A DNA stretch of 64,000 nucleotides, taken from assembly GCA_019623805.1 (NCBI GenBank), contig CP053680.1, forward strand, positions 2,396,001 to 2,460,000, written 5' to 3'. Under the pieces are notes generated by a model. That model worked only from the letters and a program-made list of their open reading frames with translations, had not been told where the DNA came from and made no database searches. Position 1 is the stretch's first letter. Every line of letters begins with the position of its first letter. Source of the DNA: Gammaproteobacteria bacterium (ex Lamellibrachia satsuma) (GTDB taxonomy: Bacteria > Pseudomonadota > Gammaproteobacteria > Chromatiales > Chromatiaceae). The position numbers were made by a program, and so were the translations under genes. This document shows, piece after piece, positions 8,571-19,138 of the stretch.

Positions 8571-9911
8571 ATGAAAGTCACGATCTTTGGGAGTGGATAT
8601 GTCGGTCTGGTGACCGGAGCCTGTCTGGCTGAGGTGGGTAACGATGTCGTGTGCGTGGATGTGGATCCCGCCAAGATCGATCTGCTCAATAGTGGCGGTA
8701 TCCCGATCTATGAGCCTGGGCTCGAGGCCATGGTGCAGCGCAACCGGGAGGCGGGCCGCCTCACATTTACACTGGATCCGAAAGTGGGCGTCGAACACGG
8801 TCTGTTCCAGTTCATCGCCGTCGGTACGCCGCCGGACGAGGATGGTTCCGCCGATCTGCAGTACGTCACCGCCGTTGCGCGCAGCATCGCCGAGCACATG
8901 ACCGAGTACCGGGTCATCATCGATAAATCCACCGTTCCCGTGGGGACCGGTGACAAGGTGGCGGCCGCCGTGCGCGAGGTGCAGGCCGGGCGGGGTGTGG
9001 AGATCGAGTTCGACGTGGTCTCCAATCCGGAATTTCTCAAGGAGGGGGCGGCGATCGATGACTTCATGCGTCCCGACCGTATCGTGGTGGGTACCGACAA
9101 TCCCCGTACCGGAGAATTGCTGCGTGCGCTCTACGCACCTTTCAATCGCAACCACGAACGGGTGATGGTGATGGATATCCGCTCTGCGGAGTTGACCAAG
9201 TATGCGGCAAATTCACTCTTGGCCACCAAGATCAGTTTTATGAATGAACTCTCCAACATCGCTGATGCCCTGGGTGCGGATATCGAGCATGTGCGGGTGG
9301 GCATAGGTTCCGATCCGCGTATCGGTTACCAGTTCATCTACCCCGGTTGTGGTTATGGCGGCTCCTGCTTTCCCAAGGATGTTCAAGCGTTGGAGAAGAC
9401 CGCGCTCAGCGTTGGTTACACACCGCGCATTCTGAATGCGGTTGAGGCGACTAACCATGCCCAGAAACGCGTGGTGTTCGACAAGGTCAACAGCTACTTC
9501 GACGGGAACCTCAAGGGCAAAACCTTTGCGGTTTGGGGGTTGGCGTTCAAGCCCAATACCGACGATATGCGTGCAGCTTCCAGCCGGGTGATGATGGAAC
9601 TGCTCTGGGATGCCGGTGCGAGAGTGCAGGCATTCGATCCGGTGGCAGTCGAAGAGTCGCAGCGCATCTACGGTGAGCGCGACGACCTTGTCTATGCTGA
9701 GGACGCCATGGGCGCGCTCGAAGGTGCCGATGCCCTGGTGATCATGACGGAGTGGACCCAGTTCCGCAGTCCCGACTTCGATACCGTCAAATCGATGCTG
9801 AAGAGCCCTGTCATCTTCGATGGCCGCAACCTGTTCGAGCCGGAGATCGTCACTCAGGCGGGATTGAGTTATCTGGCTATAGGGCGCCCTCCGGCGCTTC
9901 CGGCTGACTGA
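8571..9911 (+). CDS. ugd: UDP-glucose 6-dehydrogenase
   Basis: 446 residues. It oxidises UDP-glucose to UDP-glucuronate with two NAD+, supplying exopolysaccharide or lipid-A-modifying sugars. The N-terminal Rossmann motif is FGSGYVG (6-12). The catalytic Cys266 lies in [11 protein letters not shown] central helical domain contains [17 protein letters not shown], and a C-terminal UDP-binding domain starts near [13 protein letters not shown]. An AAGG site precedes the ATG. It stands alone between divergent hemA and a strong terminator, so it is probably monocistronic. No polysaccharide cluster is next to it. Confidence 0.95.
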   Translation: MKVTIFGSGYVGLVTGACLAEVGNDVVCVDVDPAKIDLLNSGGIPIYEPGLEAMVQRNREAGRLTFTLDPKVGVEHGLFQFIAVGTPPDEDGSADLQYVTAVARSIAEHMTEYRVIIDKSTVPVGTGDKVAAAVREVQAGRGVEIEFDVVSNPEFLKEGAAIDDFMRPDRIVVGTDNPRTGELLRALYAPFNRNHERVMVMDIRSAELTKYAANSLLATKISFMNELSNIADALGADIEHVRVGIGSDPRIGYQFIYPGCGYGGSCFPKDVQALEKTALSVGYTPRILNAVEATNHAQKRVVFDKVNSYFDGNLKGKTFAVWGLAFKPNTDDMRAASSRVMMELLWDAGARVQAFDPVAVEESQRIYGERDDLVYAEDAMGALEGADALVIMTEWTQFRSPDFDTVKSMLKSPVIFDGRNLFEPEIVTQAGLSYLAIGRPPALPAD

Positions 9912-9936
9912 CTTTTTGGCGCTGACCTGGCTGAAA

Positions 9937-9973
9937 ACGGCCTGCAGTCGGAAGATTGCAGGCCGTTTTTTTT
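9937..9973 (+). terminator. Intrinsic terminator of ugd
   Basis: Ten-base-pair stem ACGGCCTGCA / TGCAGGCCGT with a 10-base loop, followed by eight T. Twenty-five bases past the ugd stop. Confidence 0.9.
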
Positions 9974-10073
9974 GCTGCGCACCATGATTGCTGTGGAAGT
10001 GCGTAGCGGAAAAAGGATGAAAATTCCTGCCTTTCTCTTTCTCCCCCGGTGCAATGGCGTAGAATGATCCGCC

Positions 10074-10544
10074 ATGAAAATCCACCTCATCTCTGTCGGA
10101 AACCGTATGCCACGCTGGGTGGTCGAAGGGTACGAGGAGTATGCGCGGCGCATGCCGGCGGAGTGTGGGCTGAAACTGGTGGAGATAACTCCAGGTCATC
10201 GCGGGAAAAATGCGGACATACAGCGCACCTTGCGTGATGAGGGTGAGCGGATGATGAAGGCGATTCCGAAGGGTTGTCATGTGATTGCGCTTGATGTGCA
10301 GGGCAATTGTTGGAGCACAGAGAAACTGTCCCAAAAGCTGGGTGCCTGGATGGGCAATGGTCGGGATATGGCGCTGCTGGTGGGTGGTCCCGAGGGGCTG
10401 GCGCCTGATTGCCTGGCGTGCGCAGAAGGGCGCTGGTCGCTTTCACCCCTGACCATGCCGCACCCGCTGGTGCGGGTGGTTGTGGCGGAGCAGATCTACC
10501 GGGCCTGGAGCCTGCTGCGCAACCATCCCTATCATCGGGCCTGA
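10074..10544 (+). CDS. rlmH: 23S rRNA (pseudouridine1915-N3)-methyltransferase
   Basis: 156 residues, the usual RlmH size. It is a SPOUT methyltransferase that methylates pseudouridine 1915 in helix 69 of 23S rRNA on the 70S ribosome. The N-terminal MKIHLISVGN and the knot motif LLVGGPEGL are conserved. The usual neighbours rsfS and nadD are not upstream here; instead maf and rng follow. The start is chosen at the conserved MKIH. Four bases separate its stop from maf. Confidence 0.93.
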   Translation: MKIHLISVGNRMPRWVVEGYEEYARRMPAECGLKLVEITPGHRGKNADIQRTLRDEGERMMKAIPKGCHVIALDVQGNCWSTEKLSQKLGAWMGNGRDMALLVGGPEGLAPDCLACAEGRWSLSPLTMPHPLVRVVVAEQIYRAWSLLRNHPYHRA

Positions 10545-10548
10545 TAAA

Positions 10549-11145
10549 ATGTCGGAACCGATGGTCTTTCTCGCTTCCCGCTCACCCCGCCGCGCTGAAC
10601 TGCTGGCGCAGATTGGGGTCTCTTATTCAGTAGTGGATATCGAAGTGGATGAGACGCCCCGTGATCAGGAGAGTCCTGAGGCGTATGTATTGCGTCTGGC
10701 CGTTGAGAAGGCGCAGGCGGGCCGTACTCGGTTGGCGGAAGGTTGTCCGCTGCCGGTGCTCGCCGCAGATACTGCGGTCGTGGTGGATGAGCGGATTTTG
10801 GGTAAACCACGGGATCGGCAGGATTCATTGGAGATGATGGCACTGCTCTCCGGGCGCACCCATCATGTCTATACCGGCGTGGCACTGGCCGGGAATCGCA
10901 AAGATGCCAGATTGAGCCGGAGCGAAGTCGTTTTCCGGCAGATTGCACCGCAGGAGGCGACAGCTTATTGGGCCAGTGGTGAGCCTCGGGATAAGGCGGG
11001 TGGTTACGGCATTCAGGGATTGGGCGCCATGTTTGTTTGCGAACTGCACGGCAGCTATTCCGGAGTGATGGGGCTACCTTTGTATGAGACGGCGGGTTTG
11101 CTGCAGGATGCCGGTATCGAGTTGTTGGCACCACGACATAAATGA
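10549..11145 (+). CDS. maf: Maf-family nucleotide pyrophosphatase (YhdE type)
   Basis: 198 residues. It hydrolyses dTTP/UTP or modified nucleotides to monophosphates. The N-terminal FLASRSPRRAELL phosphate-binding motif and AADTAVVVDE are typical. The ATG at 10549 follows the rlmH stop by four bases; an in-frame upstream ATG lies inside rlmH and is not credible. The order maf-rng-yhdP-tldD matches E. coli yhdE-rng-yhdP-tldD, which favours the YhdE rather than the YceF branch. The mreBCD genes found upstream in E. coli are absent here. Confidence 0.92.
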   Translation: MSEPMVFLASRSPRRAELLAQIGVSYSVVDIEVDETPRDQESPEAYVLRLAVEKAQAGRTRLAEGCPLPVLAADTAVVVDERILGKPRDRQDSLEMMALLSGRTHHVYTGVALAGNRKDARLSRSEVVFRQIAPQEATAYWASGEPRDKAGGYGIQGLGAMFVCELHGSYSGVMGLPLYETAGLLQDAGIELLAPRHK

Positions 11146-11163
11146 CAGAGAACAAAAGAATCC

Positions 11164-12624
11164 ATGAGTGAAGAGATCCTGATTAATGTCACCCCGCCCG
11201 AGACACGGGTCGCAGTGGTTGAAAACGGTGTCGTACAGGAGATTGTCATCGAACGGAGCGGCAATCGAGGCCTAGTGGGGAATATCTATCGGGGCAAGGT
11301 CTGCCGGGTGCTGCCTGGCATGCAGGCAGCTTTTGTGGATGTGGGGCTGGGACGGGCCGCCTTTCTTCACGCCTCGGATATCGGTTCCCCCAGCCCGAAT
11401 GGTGAGGAGCGCAACGACAATATCAGTGAACTCCTGCGTGAGGGACAGATGGTTACCGTGCAGGTGTTCAAAGACCCGCTGGGGACCAAGGGCGCGCGTC
11501 TGACGACCAACATATCCATTCCTTCGCGCTATCTCGTTTTCATGCCAGGGCTTGGCAATGTGGGCATCTCGCAGAAGATCGAGGATGAGGATGAGCGTCA
11601 GCGCCTGCGGGATCTGCTGGGCGGCTTTCTGGAGCAGTCTGACATCGGTGGCGGTTATATCGCCCGGACAGCAGCGGAAGGGGTGCCGAATGAACCGATG
11701 AAGACCGATATGCATTTTCTGGCACGCCTGTGGGAATCGATTCTGGAGCGCAGTAAGGGCGCCGGCAAGATTGAATTGGTACACGAAGATCTGCCGTTGG
11801 CGTTGCGTGCCTTGAGAGATCTGGTGGGACCGGATGTGGAGAAGGTGCGGGTCGACTCCCGTTCCACCCACCAGCGCGCTATCGAGTTTGCCCAGCGTTA
11901 TATCCCTGAGATCAAGAAATGTATCGAATACTATCCCGGTGAGCGTCCGATTTTTGATCTGTATGGCGTGGAGGATGAGATTCAGAAATCCCTTGAGCGT
12001 AAGGTTCAGCTCAAGTCCGGCGGCCACCTGGTGATCGATCAGACCGAGGCGATGACCACCATCGACGTGAATACCGGGGCTTTTGTCGGACATCGCAATC
12101 TGGACGAGACCATCTTCAAGACCAACCTGGAAGCCGCACAGGCGATCTGCCGTCATCTGAAACTGCGTAATCTGGGCGGTATCATTATTATCGATTTTAT
12201 CGATATGAGCGTTGTGGAGCATCGGCGCCAAGTGTTGCGTGCGCTGGAGAAGTGCCTGGCCAAGGATCATGCGCGAACCCATATATCCGAAGTCTCTTCT
12301 CTGGGGCTGGTGGAGATGACCCGCAAAAGAATACGTGAGTCCCTGGAGCATATACTCTGTGAAACCTGTCCCTGTTGTGGTGGCCGGGGGTCATTGAAGA
12401 CTGCCGAGACCATCTGCTACGAGATTTTCCGGGAGATTTTGCGCGAAGCCCGTCAGTTCGATGTCGAGTCGCTGTTGGTACTCGCCTCACAGGAGGTGAT
12501 CGACCGTCTGCTGGACGAGGAAGCCACGAATCTCGCCGAACTCGAACAGTTCATCAAACGCCCCATCCGCCTGCAGGCGGAGTCGCTCTATAGCCAAGAG
12601 TACTATGACGTGGTGCTGATCTGA
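11164..12624 (+). CDS. rng: Ribonuclease G
   Basis: 486 residues, close to E. coli RNase G (489). An endoribonuclease that matures the 16S rRNA 5-prime end and decays some mRNAs. An N-terminal S1 domain (about 35-125) is followed by a DNase-I-like catalytic domain with metal-binding Asp301 (TIDVNTGAF) and Asp344 (IIIDFIDM). The zinc-link CPCC is at 402-405. There is no long C-terminal scaffold, which separates it from RNase E. It begins 18 bases after maf and is followed by yhdP. Confidence 0.96.
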   Translation: MSEEILINVTPPETRVAVVENGVVQEIVIERSGNRGLVGNIYRGKVCRVLPGMQAAFVDVGLGRAAFLHASDIGSPSPNGEERNDNISELLREGQMVTVQVFKDPLGTKGARLTTNISIPSRYLVFMPGLGNVGISQKIEDEDERQRLRDLLGGFLEQSDIGGGYIARTAAEGVPNEPMKTDMHFLARLWESILERSKGAGKIELVHEDLPLALRALRDLVGPDVEKVRVDSRSTHQRAIEFAQRYIPEIKKCIEYYPGERPIFDLYGVEDEIQKSLERKVQLKSGGHLVIDQTEAMTTIDVNTGAFVGHRNLDETIFKTNLEAAQAICRHLKLRNLGGIIIIDFIDMSVVEHRRQVLRALEKCLAKDHARTHISEVSSLGLVEMTRKRIRESLEHILCETCPCCGGRGSLKTAETICYEIFREILREARQFDVESLLVLASQEVIDRLLDEEATNLAELEQFIKRPIRLQAESLYSQEYYDVVLI

Positions 12625-12655
12625 CGCCCAAGCATAACGCGAAGCACTATTTTTT

Positions 12656-15600
12656 ATGTGGCACCTCACCAAATCGCTGGCTGCAAGACTGCACCGCCTG
12701 ACCAACAGAGCGATCATCATTATCGCAGTGTTGATAACTGCGGTGCGGCTGCTGATGCCCATGATGGACCTGGATGAATACCGGGAGACCATCGCGGAGC
12801 TTATCAGCGAGACGGCGGGAATGCCGATCCATATCGGGCGCCTGAATGCTGATCTGCACGGGGCACACCTGGCGCTTGTATTGCACGATGTAACCTTGAA
12901 GGATCCCGAGACGGGGGGTGTCAAACTTCATCTCCGCAAGGCACATGTCGATATCGAAATTATTCATAGCCTCTGGGATGGCGCCCTGCGGTTGGGGGCG
13001 GGAGAGCTGCATGGGACGCAGCTGTTGCTTCTACACCGCCAGGATGGTTCGGTCTCTCTGGAGGGATTTGAGACCCAGCACCAGGAGGGAGGCTCCTCCA
13101 TCGCCTCACTCTTCCTTCGCCGCAGTCGTCTGCGATTGGTCGATAGTGAAATCTATTGGCGGGATGAGGGCGACAAAGGGCCACCGTTGCGACTGCTCAA
13201 CGTGGATGTCACGCTGCAGAATGACGGCAACCATCACCAGATAACCGCGAATGCGAGCATAGATGGTACCGACTCGGGGCGTTTTAGGCTGCAGGCAGAT
13301 CTGCAGGAGCGGGCCGGGGATAAACCCGACTGGTTTGGTCAGATCTACCTGAAAGCCGATGGATTGGTGCTGCAGCATCTATTGTCCAGTCGCCTGCCCA
13401 GCCCCTCCAAACTGGACTCAGGATTGCTCGACTTGGAACTATGGGTCGATCTTGGCAAGGGGCGATTGGCGCGACTGCAGGGTGGGCTGAGTCTGCAGAA
13501 TCTGCAGCTTAGGGATGAAAAGACAGCCAGAGAACTGAGCATCGAAAACCTCAGTACCCGTTTCGACTGGTCCTGGCGTGAAGGGGGGGGGCGTCTCGAC
13601 CTGCATCAGCTGGTGCTGCTGGATAAGAATCAGCTTTGGCCGCCGGGACGTGTCAGTGTTGAATGGATCAGTGCAGCAGATGGCCCGGCTCAACTGGGTA
13701 TAGGCGCCGATTACCTGTCGTTGCAGAGGCTGGTTCAGTTATTCGCCTTGACCCCTTTTGCCGAGAGCGACGAGGGAAAGGCGATTTTGACGCTCGCACC
13801 CAAGGGGCATCTGACCAATTTTCGACTGGCGCTGGAGTTGCCGCCGGAAGCGGAGCCTCGCTGGCGGGTCAGTGGGCGGCTGACACGATTTGAGAACCGC
13901 CCCTGGCAGGCGATTCCAGGCCTGGAAGGGCTCAGGATCGACTTCAATGGCGACCAGGATGGTGGTTCGTTAGTGCTGGATTCGGATGCATTTACCGCCG
14001 AATTCCCCGTGCTGTTTCGTGACCCCTTGAGCGCCGACCACCTTCAAGGATATTTTGACTGGCGGTGGACTCCAGGTCAGGAGGTGCGGCTGAGTACACA
14101 AGACTTGTACGTCTCAAACTCCCATGTAAGTACCCTGAGCCGTCTGGATCTACGCGTGCCGGTGGATGGCTCAACTCCAGTCACCGATATCCAGACCGAT
14201 TTCTGGGAGGGCGACGGTGCCCACAAGAGCCGCTACCTTCCCGTTGGCGTGATGCCGGCTCCCCTGGTGGATTGGCTCGATAGGTCGCTGGTTTCCGGAC
14301 ATGTAACAGCCGGTTCATTTCTTCTTTATGGACCCGTGGAACAATTCCCGTTCGAGCAGCAGGACGGACGTTTTGAGGTGGTGTTCGGTGTCGAGGATAT
14401 GGTGCTGGACTATATGCCGGACTGGCCCCGGATAGAGGAGGGAGTGGCGGAGGTCCACTTTATCAACAACAGCCTGGATATCACTGTATTCGACGGCCTG
14501 TTGCTGGAGAGCCGTGTCAAACGTGCGCAAGCAAAGATCCGCAATCTCTCCGGTGCCTCCCCGGTAGAGATCAAAGGAGAGATGCGCGGAGATTTCAGCG
14601 ATGCGCTGCGTATCCTTGGCGAGACGCCGTTGCGGGCGCAGTTTGGGCGCTTTGTTTCGCTCATGGAGGGGCAGGGCGAGAGTGATGTTGTGATCGATTT
14701 CAATGTGCCCCTGCTGGACAAAGATCCCTTCCGTCTCGATGGCCATGTCGGCTGGCAGGATGCCAGGCTGCAGATTCCCTCATGGGATGTCGCCCTCGAA
14801 GGATTGCAGGGACAACTGGATTTTGATCATCGGAGTATCCGGGCCAAAGCGCTCACTGCAACCCTGCTGGGCGAGCCGGTGAAAATTGACTTGGCGACCG
14901 GCGGACAGGGCGGTGCCACGGAGACATCCATCACCGTGGCTGGTGCGGCCTCTGTTGAAGACCTTGATCGCCGTTATCCCGGCCTGGGTTTGGGGATGTT
15001 TGATGGGGCACTCAAAGGTACCATGCAACTCGATGTCGCCCATGACGCAGGCGCCGAGGCGCCACTGCGACTACGGGTGACATCGGATCTGCAGGGTGTG
15101 TCGATTCCGCTTCCCTCCCCGCTGGGAAAAACTGCCGATGTCGCCCGCGACTTCGAGTTGAAGATCGATTTTCTCCAGGACGACCGGCAAGCGGTGTATC
15201 TGGCCTATGCCGGGCTGTTCAGCGCATTGTTGCAGCAATCGAGCCGGGGTTTTGAACGGGGTGATCTTCTGTTGGGTGGCGGCGCACTTGCACTTCCCCA
15301 ATATGAGGGCTTCAGGTTGCGTGGCACGTTGGATGCGCTGGATGCGGATGCCTGGATGCGTTGGGCGGAGAGTCTGGGGTTTGAGGGAACGGGAGAGGAT
15401 CCGCATCTCAAGTCACTGGACCTCACGGTTGAACAGATGCAGCTGGCGGGAAATGTCTGTCCGAATGCCAGGATAACGGCAACCCCACTTTTTGGCGGTT
15501 GGCGCTTGACCATCGATTCCGACACGGTCAAGGGTGCGCTCCTGATCCCGCAAGCTGGGAAGAATCTGCCGTTGCGAGGGGAGTTCGATCGTGTGGTGCT

Positions 15601-16537
15601 GGAGATGGAGGCTACCCACTCTGCGGCGACAGCTAGCGCAAAAGGGTTGGATATCGACCCCCGCAATCTGCCGCCTCTGGAGCTCTCCATCGAGTCGTTG
15701 GAGGTCAATGGCCAGCCCTTGGGGACAGCGCTATTGCATTGGGATCATGTGCCCCGTGGCGTCAGGATCAGCCAGCTATCCTTGAACGGTGATGCACTCA
15801 GTCTCGAAGGCAGTGGCTACTGGTACCGCATAGGGTCTGAGGACAGCACGGCGCTGGAATTGCGGGGCCATCTGAAGAGCCTGGGGGAGGTATTGCGTGA
15901 TCTTGGGTTCAAAACCGCCGTGCAGAAGGCCGCTGTGGATGCAGAGATCGATCTGAACTGGCCGGAGAGCCCCATGAATTTCTCTTTGGACCGGTTGAAT
16001 GGATATCTCTCCCTGCAGATTGGGGAAGGCGCGGTGCCGGATGTGGGGCTTGGTGTCGGAAAGGTGATCTCTCTCTTCAGCCTCAATACGCTGAGCAAAC
16101 GTCTCTCGTCTGATTTTAGCGGGGTTTTCAGCAAAGGGCTCTATTTTGACAGTATCACCGGCACCTTCACTCTGCGGGATGGCAACGCCTATACCGATAA
16201 TTTCATGCTAAAGGGGCCGGAGGCAACAATCGAGATGCACGGACGTACAGGCCTCAGGGCTCAGGACTACGAGCAGACGGTAAAAGTGATTCCCAGGCTC
16301 TCTGCCAGTCTGCCGCTGGTGGGCGCATTGGCGATCAACCCAACGGTCGGAGTGGCGCTTGTGTTTGCGCAGCAACTGTTTGGCAGTGAGATGGATCGCA
16401 TCGCCCAGGTCGAGTACAAGGTGTCGGGCGGTTGGGACAACCCCACAATGCAGCGGATTCCACGCAAATTGGCTGCGGATGGATCAGTGGAAGAGGGCGC
16501 CGCGCCAAAAGAGGGGTTGGAGCTGTTCGAGCAGTAG
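12656..16537 (+). CDS. yhdP: YhdP family AsmA-like phospholipid transport protein
   Basis: 1293 residues. An inner-membrane-anchored giant of the AsmA-like family, which in E. coli helps carry phospholipids to the outer membrane. One transmembrane helix lies at about 20-38. A long periplasmic beta-rich region follows, consistent with a lipid-conducting groove. The C-terminal part contains the AsmA-like module (LGVGKVISLFSLNTL, then FDSITGTFTLRDG). Its position after rng and before the nitrilase and tldD is conserved. The start is the first ATG 32 bases past rng, though the Shine-Dalgarno is weak. Confidence 0.93.
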   Translation: MWHLTKSLAARLHRLTNRAIIIIAVLITAVRLLMPMMDLDEYRETIAELISETAGMPIHIGRLNADLHGAHLALVLHDVTLKDPETGGVKLHLRKAHVDIEIIHSLWDGALRLGAGELHGTQLLLLHRQDGSVSLEGFETQHQEGGSSIASLFLRRSRLRLVDSEIYWRDEGDKGPPLRLLNVDVTLQNDGNHHQITANASIDGTDSGRFRLQADLQERAGDKPDWFGQIYLKADGLVLQHLLSSRLPSPSKLDSGLLDLELWVDLGKGRLARLQGGLSLQNLQLRDEKTARELSIENLSTRFDWSWREGGGRLDLHQLVLLDKNQLWPPGRVSVEWISAADGPAQLGIGADYLSLQRLVQLFALTPFAESDEGKAILTLAPKGHLTNFRLALELPPEAEPRWRVSGRLTRFENRPWQAIPGLEGLRIDFNGDQDGGSLVLDSDAFTAEFPVLFRDPLSADHLQGYFDWRWTPGQEVRLSTQDLYVSNSHVSTLSRLDLRVPVDGSTPVTDIQTDFWEGDGAHKSRYLPVGVMPAPLVDWLDRSLVSGHVTAGSFLLYGPVEQFPFEQQDGRFEVVFGVEDMVLDYMPDWPRIEEGVAEVHFINNSLDITVFDGLLLESRVKRAQAKIRNLSGASPVEIKGEMRGDFSDALRILGETPLRAQFGRFVSLMEGQGESDVVIDFNVPLLDKDPFRLDGHVGWQDARLQIPSWDVALEGLQGQLDFDHRSIRAKALTATLLGEPVKIDLATGGQGGATETSITVAGAASVEDLDRRYPGLGLGMFDGALKGTMQLDVAHDAGAEAPLRLRVTSDLQGVSIPLPSPLGKTADVARDFELKIDFLQDDRQAVYLAYAGLFSALLQQSSRGFERGDLLLGGGALALPQYEGFRLRGTLDALDADAWMRWAESLGFEGTGEDPHLKSLDLTVEQMQLAGNVCPNARITATPLFGGWRLTIDSDTVKGALLIPQAGKNLPLRGEFDRVVLEMEATHSAATASAKGLDIDPRNLPPLELSIESLEVNGQPLGTALLHWDHVPRGVRISQLSLNGDALSLEGSGYWYRIGSEDSTALELRGHLKSLGEVLRDLGFKTAVQKAAVDAEIDLNWPESPMNFSLDRLNGYLSLQIGEGAVPDVGLGVGKVISLFSLNTLSKRLSSDFSGVFSKGLYFDSITGTFTLRDGNAYTDNFMLKGPEATIEMHGRTGLRAQDYEQTVKVIPRLSASLPLVGALAINPTVGVALVFAQQLFGSEMDRIAQVEYKVSGGWDNPTMQRIPRKLAADGSVEEGAAPKEGLELFEQ

Positions 16538-16639
16538 CCAAGGGTCTGGGCTAGCTCAAATACTGTTATTGATGCTATTCTGCACCTCATTTTTCAAGGG
16601 TAGGCAGGTGCGCTGCTCGTTTGCAGTTAAAGGGAAAAG

Positions 16640-17470
16640 ATGTCGGAAGAGAAGACAAAAGTCGCTGCCATTCAGATGGCAACCAGTCCTAACGTCAGTG
16701 CCAATCTGTTAGAGGCGGAGCGGCATATCAGCGAGGCGGCCGAAAGTGGCGCCGAATTGGTCGTGCTACCGGAGAATTTCGCCTTCATGGGCGAGCGCGA
16801 CCCGGATATGTGTACGCTGTGCGAAGATGTGGGCGACGGACCCCTGCAGAACTTCATATCCCAGATGTCGCGTCGCTATGGTGTCTGGCTCGTTGGGGGC
16901 ACCATCCCCATGCGGGCGGTTGATGGCGCGAAGGTGAAGTCGGCTGCACTGGTCTATGATGATCAGGGTGAACAGGCGGCCCGTTACGACAAGATTCACC
17001 TGTTCGATGTGCATCTGGTGGAAGCGGATGAACGTTACGTTGAGTCCAATACCATTGAGCCGGGTGAGCAGGCGGTGGTGATCGACAGCCCTTTCGGGCG
17101 TCTCGGTGTGGCTGTCTGCTACGATCTCCGCTTTCCCGAACTTTTCCGCAAGATGCTCGACATGGGAGCGGAGGTCTTTGTGGTGCCCTCTGCTTTCACT
17201 GCAATTACCGGCAAGGCGCACTGGGAGACACTGGTACGCGCCCGCGCTATTGAAAATCTGGCCTTCGTGGTGGCGGCAGCCCAGGGTGGCTATCACGTCA
17301 ATGGACGCGAAACCCACGGTCACAGTATGATCGTCGACCCTTGGGGAAGTGTCCTGGTACAGGTACCCAGGGGAACCGGTTTTGTCAGCTGCGAGTTGGA
17401 CCGGGAGTACCAACGAACCATTCGCCGCACTTTTCCCACCATCGACCATCGTCGGATAAAACTCGATTGA
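16640..17470 (+). CDS. Carbon-nitrogen hydrolase, Nit1/omega-amidase-like
   Basis: 276 residues. A nitrilase-superfamily amidase with the full triad: Glu45 (LPENF), Lys118 (YDKIHLFD) and Cys160 (VAVCYDLRFPELF). The closest functional group appears to be Nit1, which hydrolyses deaminated glutathione as metabolite repair, but omega-amidase activity is possible. A homologue occupies the same yhdP-tldD position in pseudomonads. Cytoplasmic. A family A repeat follows before tldD. Confidence 0.9.
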   Translation: MSEEKTKVAAIQMATSPNVSANLLEAERHISEAAESGAELVVLPENFAFMGERDPDMCTLCEDVGDGPLQNFISQMSRRYGVWLVGGTIPMRAVDGAKVKSAALVYDDQGEQAARYDKIHLFDVHLVEADERYVESNTIEPGEQAVVIDSPFGRLGVAVCYDLRFPELFRKMLDMGAEVFVVPSAFTAITGKAHWETLVRARAIENLAFVVAAAQGGYHVNGRETHGHSMIVDPWGSVLVQVPRGTGFVSCELDREYQRTIRRTFPTIDHRRIKLD

Positions 17471-17510
17471 TCGCCAGATACGCCATCAACACAATCTTGA
17501 AAGTGGCGAA

Positions 17511-17605
17511 CGTAGGGTGTGCCGTGCGCACCGGAACAAGCAATCATGGTGCGCACGACACACCCTACAATATGTCTCCCCTTCATCTTTGCAGGATGGC
17601 TTGAA
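17511..17605. repeat. GTAGGGTGCGC palindromic repeat, family A copy 2
   Basis: GTAGGGTGTGCCGTGCGCACC is followed after about 15 bases by GGTGCGCACGACACACCCTAC. A further stretch, CTTCATCTTTGCAGGATGGC (from about 17580), recurs after the copy at 45473, so the element extends past the palindrome. It lies between the nitrilase and tldD. Confidence 0.7.
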
Positions 17606-17687
17606 CTTCGAAACTTGAGGTACTGACTATCCAATTTTCACTCATCCTATTGCCAAGCCTGAATCTTGCGGGATTGGCCGAGTCGCT

Positions 17688-19130
17688 ATGTCCGATCTGA
17701 TACAAATAGCCCATGAAACCCTGCTGGATCCAACCGGTTTGGGAGAGTCCGATCTGGACCGGATGTTGGGAGAACTCCTGGGAGGTGGTATCGACGCCGC
17801 AGATATCTATTTCCAGTCCAGTCGGCTGGAGTCCTGGGTGCTGGAAGACGGCATCATCAAGGAGGGTTCTCACAGCATTGAACAGGGTGCCGGAATTCGC
17901 GCCATCAGCGGGGAGAAGACCGGATTTGCCTATTCGGATGAGTTACATCTCACCTCCCTGATCGATGCCGCCCGTGCAGCCCGCGCCATCACGCGCAGTG
18001 GTGGTGCCGGAACGGTGAAAGTGGTGGGGTTGACACCGGTCCGCCAACTCTACCAGCCGATCAACCCGTTGATCAGTCTCACTGAGTCGGAAAAGGTGGA
18101 ACTGCTGCGGCGGGTGGATGCGGAGGCGCGAAAACAGGATAGCCGAGTGAAGCAGGTTATGGTCAGTCTGGTGGGCACCCATGATGTAATGATGGTCGCG
18201 GCAACAGACGGCACCCTGAGTGCGGATGTAAGGCCTCTGGTGCGGCTGAACGTCCATGTCATCGTCGAACAGGGTGAGCGGCGGGAACAAGGCAGCAGCG
18301 GAGGCGGTGCCAGAGACAGTTTTCAGTTTCTGCTCGATGAGGAGCGGGCGCTGGGTTTTGCCCGTGAGGCGGTGCGCCAGGCACTCGTCAACCTGGAGGC
18401 TGTGGATGCACCGGCAGGTACCATGCCGGTGGTGCTGGGCCCCGGCTGGCCCGGTGTTCTGCTGCACGAGGCGGTTGGGCATGGACTCGAAGGGGACTTT
18501 AATCGCAAGGGCACTTCTGCTTTCAGCGGACGTATCAGTGAGAAGGTGGCATCTTCCTGCTGCACGGTGGTTGATGACGGCACCCTGCCGGGTCGCCGCG
18601 GCTCACTCAGTGTCGATGATGAGGGGACCGAGAGCCAGAACACGGTGCTGATCGAGGATGGCGTGCTCAAGGGGTACCTGCAGGACAAACACAACGCACG
18701 TTTGATGGGCGTCGAGTCCACCGGCAACGGGCGGCGTGAATCCTATGCCCATCTGCCGTTGCCGCGGATGACCAACACCTACATGTTGCCCGGCAGCTAC
18801 GACCCGCAAGAGATCATCGCCTCAGTGGACAAGGGGATATATGCCGTCAATTTTGGTGGTGGTCAGGTGGATATCACCTCCGGCCGCTTTGTCTTCTCCG
18901 CCAGCGAGGCCTACCTGATAGAGAACGGCAAGGTCACTACGCCGGTAAAGGGGGCGACACTGATAGGCAACGGCCCTGAAGCCATGATGCAGATCAGTAT
19001 GGTGGGCAACGACCTGGCGCTAGACCAAGGAGTTGGCGTCTGCGGCAAGGAGGGACAGAGTGTGCCGGTGGGCGTTGGGCAACCGACCCTGCGTATCGAT
19101 GAACTGACCGTCGGCGGCACCGGGGTCTAA
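17688..19130 (+). CDS. tldD: Metalloprotease TldD
   Basis: 480 residues. Catalytic subunit of the TldD/TldE heterodimeric metalloprotease, which degrades unfolded peptides and matures microcin B17 and CcdA turnover in E. coli. The zinc motif [11 protein letters not shown] lies at 260-270 (HExxxH). The partner pmbA follows by eight bases, an unusual direct tldD-pmbA arrangement compared with E. coli, where they are apart. Cytoplasmic. The ATG at 17688 gives the family length. Confidence 0.96.
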   Translation: MSDLIQIAHETLLDPTGLGESDLDRMLGELLGGGIDAADIYFQSSRLESWVLEDGIIKEGSHSIEQGAGIRAISGEKTGFAYSDELHLTSLIDAARAARAITRSGGAGTVKVVGLTPVRQLYQPINPLISLTESEKVELLRRVDAEARKQDSRVKQVMVSLVGTHDVMMVAATDGTLSADVRPLVRLNVHVIVEQGERREQGSSGGGARDSFQFLLDEERALGFAREAVRQALVNLEAVDAPAGTMPVVLGPGWPGVLLHEAVGHGLEGDFNRKGTSAFSGRISEKVASSCCTVVDDGTLPGRRGSLSVDDEGTESQNTVLIEDGVLKGYLQDKHNARLMGVESTGNGRRESYAHLPLPRMTNTYMLPGSYDPQEIIASVDKGIYAVNFGGGQVDITSGRFVFSASEAYLIENGKVTTPVKGATLIGNGPEAMMQISMVGNDLALDQGVGVCGKEGQSVPVGVGQPTLRIDELTVGGTGV

Positions 19131-19138
19131 GCGAGATT

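Noticed and set aside
8342..8689. 115-residue minus-strand frame in the hemA-ugd spacer
   Set aside because: It overlaps the ugd start, has no ribosome site and no recognisable domain.
9213..10334. 373-residue minus-strand frame across ugd and rlmH
   Set aside because: It overlaps two well-supported genes and a terminator; composition is that of an antisense shadow.
11272..12351. 359-residue minus-strand frame opposite rng
   Set aside because: Entirely antisense to RNase G with no homology.
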